NCBI RefSeq assembly: GCF_007990525.1
Contig: NZ_AP019823.1
Coordinates: 1,054,001 to 1,118,000, forward strand
Reading direction: 5' to 3'
From: Leptotrichia hofstadii
GTDB taxonomy: Bacteria; Fusobacteriota; Fusobacteriia; Fusobacteriales; Leptotrichiaceae
Length of the DNA stretch: 64,000 bases
Shown in pieces: positions 61,815 to 64,000 of the stretch (within the stretch, counting starts at the first letter, position 1; every line of letters starts with the position of its first letter). A model generated the notes under the pieces. It made no database searches, had not been told where the DNA came from, and was given only the letters and a program-made list of their open reading frames with translations. The translations under genes were made by a program, and so were the position numbers.

Positions 61815-64000
61815 ATGAGCAGTATTTTAGATGAATTAAATGAAGAGCAGAGAAAAGCTGCAGAAAAAATAGAAGGGCCTGTATTGATACTGGCTGGAGC
61901 GGGAAGCGGTAAAACACGGACAGTTACTTATAGAATTGCACACATGGTAAAAGAGATAGGGATTTCGCCGCTTAATATTCTGGCACTTACTTTTACGAAT
62001 AAGGCGGCAAGAGAGATGAAGGAAAGGGCTGCGGCACTTATTGGACATGAGGCGAATAATCTTGTAGTTTCTACATTTCACTCGTTTTCGGTAAGACTGC
62101 TTAAAACTTATTCTGAAAGAATTGGATATGGGCGAAATTTTAATATTTATGATGTGGATGATCAGAAGTCAATTATTACAAAGATAAAAAAGGATATGGG
62201 AATTAAGGATAATGACAATGTTCAGCCAGGAAAACTTGCAAACAGAATCAGTAAATTGAAGGAACAGGGGATAGGAATTAAGGAGCTTGAACGTGAAATT
62301 GATATGAGGATTCCTGCAAACAGGCTTTTCGGCGAGATTTATCAGAAGTATGATGAAGTTTTGAAGGCAAATAATGCGATGGATTTTTCAGATTTGCTTT
62401 TGAATGCAAGAAAATTGCTGGATGATGCTTTTGTTCTCGAAAGAATTCAGGAAAGGTATCAGTATATTGTGGTGGACGAGTATCAGGATACCAATGATAT
62501 TCAGTATGAAATGATTAATATGATTGCAGCAAAGTATCGAAACATCTGTGTCGTAGGGGATGAGGATCAGAGTATTTACGCATTTCGTGGAGCAAATATT
62601 AATAACATTCTGAATTTTGAGAGAGATTACAAGGAAGCATTTACGGTAAAACTGGAAAGAAATTACCGTTCTACAAAGAAAATACTGGATACAGCCAATG
62701 AGCTTATTAAAAATAATAAAAGTTCAAAAGGGAAAACACTTTGGACAGATGGCTCAGATGGAGAAAAAATCAAGATTTATAATGCAATGACTGTTTATGA
62801 TGAAGCAGATTTCATTGTGACAGAGATGAAAAAAAAGAAAAGAGATGGTGCCGATTACAAGGATATGACGATTTTGTACAGGACAAATGCACAGTCAAGA
62901 GTTTTGGAGGAAAAACTGCTGTCTGCAAATATTCCATATAAAATTTATGGCGGAATGCAGTTCTTTCAACGTAAGGAAATAAAGGATATTTTAGCATACT
63001 TGAGTCTTTTAAATAATAAAAATGATAATCACAATTTTTATCGTATAATTAACGTTCCAAAACGTTCGGTGGGGGAAAAGACTCTTGAAAAAATACAGGA
63101 AGTTGCAAATGAAAAAAATATTTCGATGCTTGAAGCACTTCATTACATTGATGAAATTCCAGTAAGAGCAGCTACAAAACTAGCATTAAAGGAATTTTAC
63201 AATTTAATGCAAGGCATTTACTCAAGCCTTGAAGAAATGTCAATTAAGGAAATATTTGATGAAATTCTTATAAAAACACGTTATATTGACTCAATTGAAG
63301 ACAATAAGGAAGACAGGGTTAGAAATATTGAGGAATTGTTAAACAGTATTACTGAAATTGAAAAGCAAAATCCAAGCATGTCCTTGAATGAGTATCTTGA
63401 TATGATTTCGTTAAGTTCAGCAACTGATCAAATGGAAGATGATGAAAATTATGTAAAACTTATGACAATTCACAGTTCAAAAGGGCTGGAATTTGATTAT
63501 GTCTTTCTTGCGGGAATGGAAGATGGGCTATTTCCGTCAATTTCTTTTGACGCTCCTGAAGAAGAGCTGGAAGAAGAGCGTAGACTTTGCTATGTTGCGA
63601 TAACCCGTGCTAAAAAAGAACTGTTTATTTCCTATTCTTCATCAAGAAAAATTTGGGGAAAAGATGATAATTTACGTCGTCCATCAAGATTTATCTACGA
63701 AATGAAGCAAGATAATCTAGAGTATGTGGGCGGAAAATACGGAAGCCTAAAAGGGCAATCTTCATCTCCAAGAAGTTTTACACCGAAAATAGAAAATTTT
63801 AATCCATTTTCTAAAGATAAATTATGGACATTTAGCAAAAAATCAGGTAATTCTCAAGATTCTTCAAATGTAAATTCAAAATATAAAGTTGGGGATGTTG
63901 TTAATCACAAGAAATTTGGACGTGGAAAAATAAAAAAAGTGGATACAAAAAGCATGATTGTGGAATTTATGGTTGGAGAAAAGAAAATAGCATTGGTTTT
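61815..64000 (+). CDS. pcrA: ATP-dependent DNA helicase PcrA/UvrD (3' end outside window)
   Basis: A superfamily 1 3'-to-5' helicase for repair and replication. 728 residues are visible and the end is close. Motifs in order: LNEEQRKA (Q motif), GAGSGKTRTV (I), TFTNKAAREMKER (Ia), VVDEYQDTNDIQYE (II), VGDEDQSIYAFRGA (III), LERNYRST (IV), LMTIHSSKGLEFDYVFL (V) and EERRLCYVAITRAKKEL (VI). Near the end KVGDVVNHKKFGRGKI is the Tudor-like tail typical of PcrA. AAAAGGAG precedes the ATG. Confidence 0.96.
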   Translation, partial: MSSILDELNEEQRKAAEKIEGPVLILAGAGSGKTRTVTYRIAHMVKEIGISPLNILALTFTNKAAREMKERAAALIGHEANNLVVSTFHSFSVRLLKTYSERIGYGRNFNIYDVDDQKSIITKIKKDMGIKDNDNVQPGKLANRISKLKEQGIGIKELEREIDMRIPANRLFGEIYQKYDEVLKANNAMDFSDLLLNARKLLDDAFVLERIQERYQYIVVDEYQDTNDIQYEMINMIAAKYRNICVVGDEDQSIYAFRGANINNILNFERDYKEAFTVKLERNYRSTKKILDTANELIKNNKSSKGKTLWTDGSDGEKIKIYNAMTVYDEADFIVTEMKKKKRDGADYKDMTILYRTNAQSRVLEEKLLSANIPYKIYGGMQFFQRKEIKDILAYLSLLNNKNDNHNFYRIINVPKRSVGEKTLEKIQEVANEKNISMLEALHYIDEIPVRAATKLALKEFYNLMQGIYSSLEEMSIKEIFDEILIKTRYIDSIEDNKEDRVRNIEELLNSITEIEKQNPSMSLNEYLDMISLSSATDQMEDDENYVKLMTIHSSKGLEFDYVFLAGMEDGLFPSISFDAPEEELEEERRLCYVAITRAKKELFISYSSSRKIWGKDDNLRRPSRFIYEMKQDNLEYVGGKYGSLKGQSSSPRSFTPKIENFNPFSKDKLWTFSKKSGNSQDSSNVNSKYKVGDVVNHKKFGRGKIKKVDTKSMIVEFMVGEKKIALV

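Overview
The window is AT-rich, low-GC bacterial chromosome. It combines a Gram-negative outer membrane (Kdo synthesis genes, a TonB-ExbB-ExbD set, Wzx flippase, lipoproteins with lipoboxes) with many proteins that look like Firmicutes families (YnzC/DUF896, YwqG, YukJ-like DUF2278). That mixture points to Fusobacteriota, most likely Leptotrichia or a close relative. The genus is inferred from codon use and gene style; no database was searched.

Layout. 1-3.4 kb: end of a membrane protein, a MORN-type YwqK antitoxin-like protein, DUF2262-like and DUF1963 proteins, and a Fic enzyme. 3.4-12.7 kb: leucine synthesis (leuC, leuD, leuB) interrupted by a glutathione S-transferase-like gene, a Nudix hydrolase, a membrane-anchored alpha/beta hydrolase, a DUF3829 lipoprotein and a RelB/DinJ antitoxin whose partner toxin is only a stub. 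12.7-16.6 kb: ABC ATPase, DMT exporter with a His-rich tail, AlkD-like glycosylase, lipoproteins. 16.6-19.4 kb: the most unusual locus, a minus-strand 776-residue helical-repeat/TerD protein followed by its own promoter and three tandem stem-loop RNA units with covarying terminal stems, two of them carrying tRNA T-arm mimics. 19.5-23.2 kb: ilvC, tmk, rpsP, folC. 23.2-28 kb: an accessory island of two IS3 3'-end remnants, each joined to a toxin-like C-terminal fragment and a possible immunity gene, then four iterons and a Rep_3 replication initiator (an integrated plasmid origin). 28-33.3 kb: DUF2278, DUF4240, M24 peptidase, tonB-exbD-exbB. 33.8-38.2 kb: hemolysin III, an orphan IS3 OrfA-like protein, lgt, a class V aminotransferase, kdsA. 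38.4-44.3 kb: a probable surface-polysaccharide operon (mannose-1-P guanylyltransferase, kdsD, wzx, GT2), mnmA and tRNA-Cys. 44.6-50.5 kb: a secreted protein, an RclA-like flavoprotein, tandem membrane-protein paralogs (one broken at a T11 tract), DUF896, HAD phosphatase, asparaginase. 51-64 kb: TruA-KH fusion, HD protein, a His-less Fic, RluD-type synthase, rnhB, YraN, zinc ribbon, ComF, a catalytically degenerate GH13 protein, a thymidine kinase fused to a BioD-like domain, and pcrA/uvrD running off the end.

The best candidate for an undescribed system is 16.65-19.31 kb. The RNA gene has a complete sigma70-type promoter (TTGAAA-17-TATTAT) ending just before the first stem, and the last stem ends in a U run. 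It therefore looks like a discrete RNA gene of about 290 nt coding three Y-RNA-like or tRNA-like modules next to a TerD-domain protein. Second-tier finds are the IS3-bordered toxin cassettes with the captured replicon, the TK-BioD and TruA-KH fusions, the pseudo-amylase, and a 130-bp dispersed repeat present in two inverted copies 21 kb apart.
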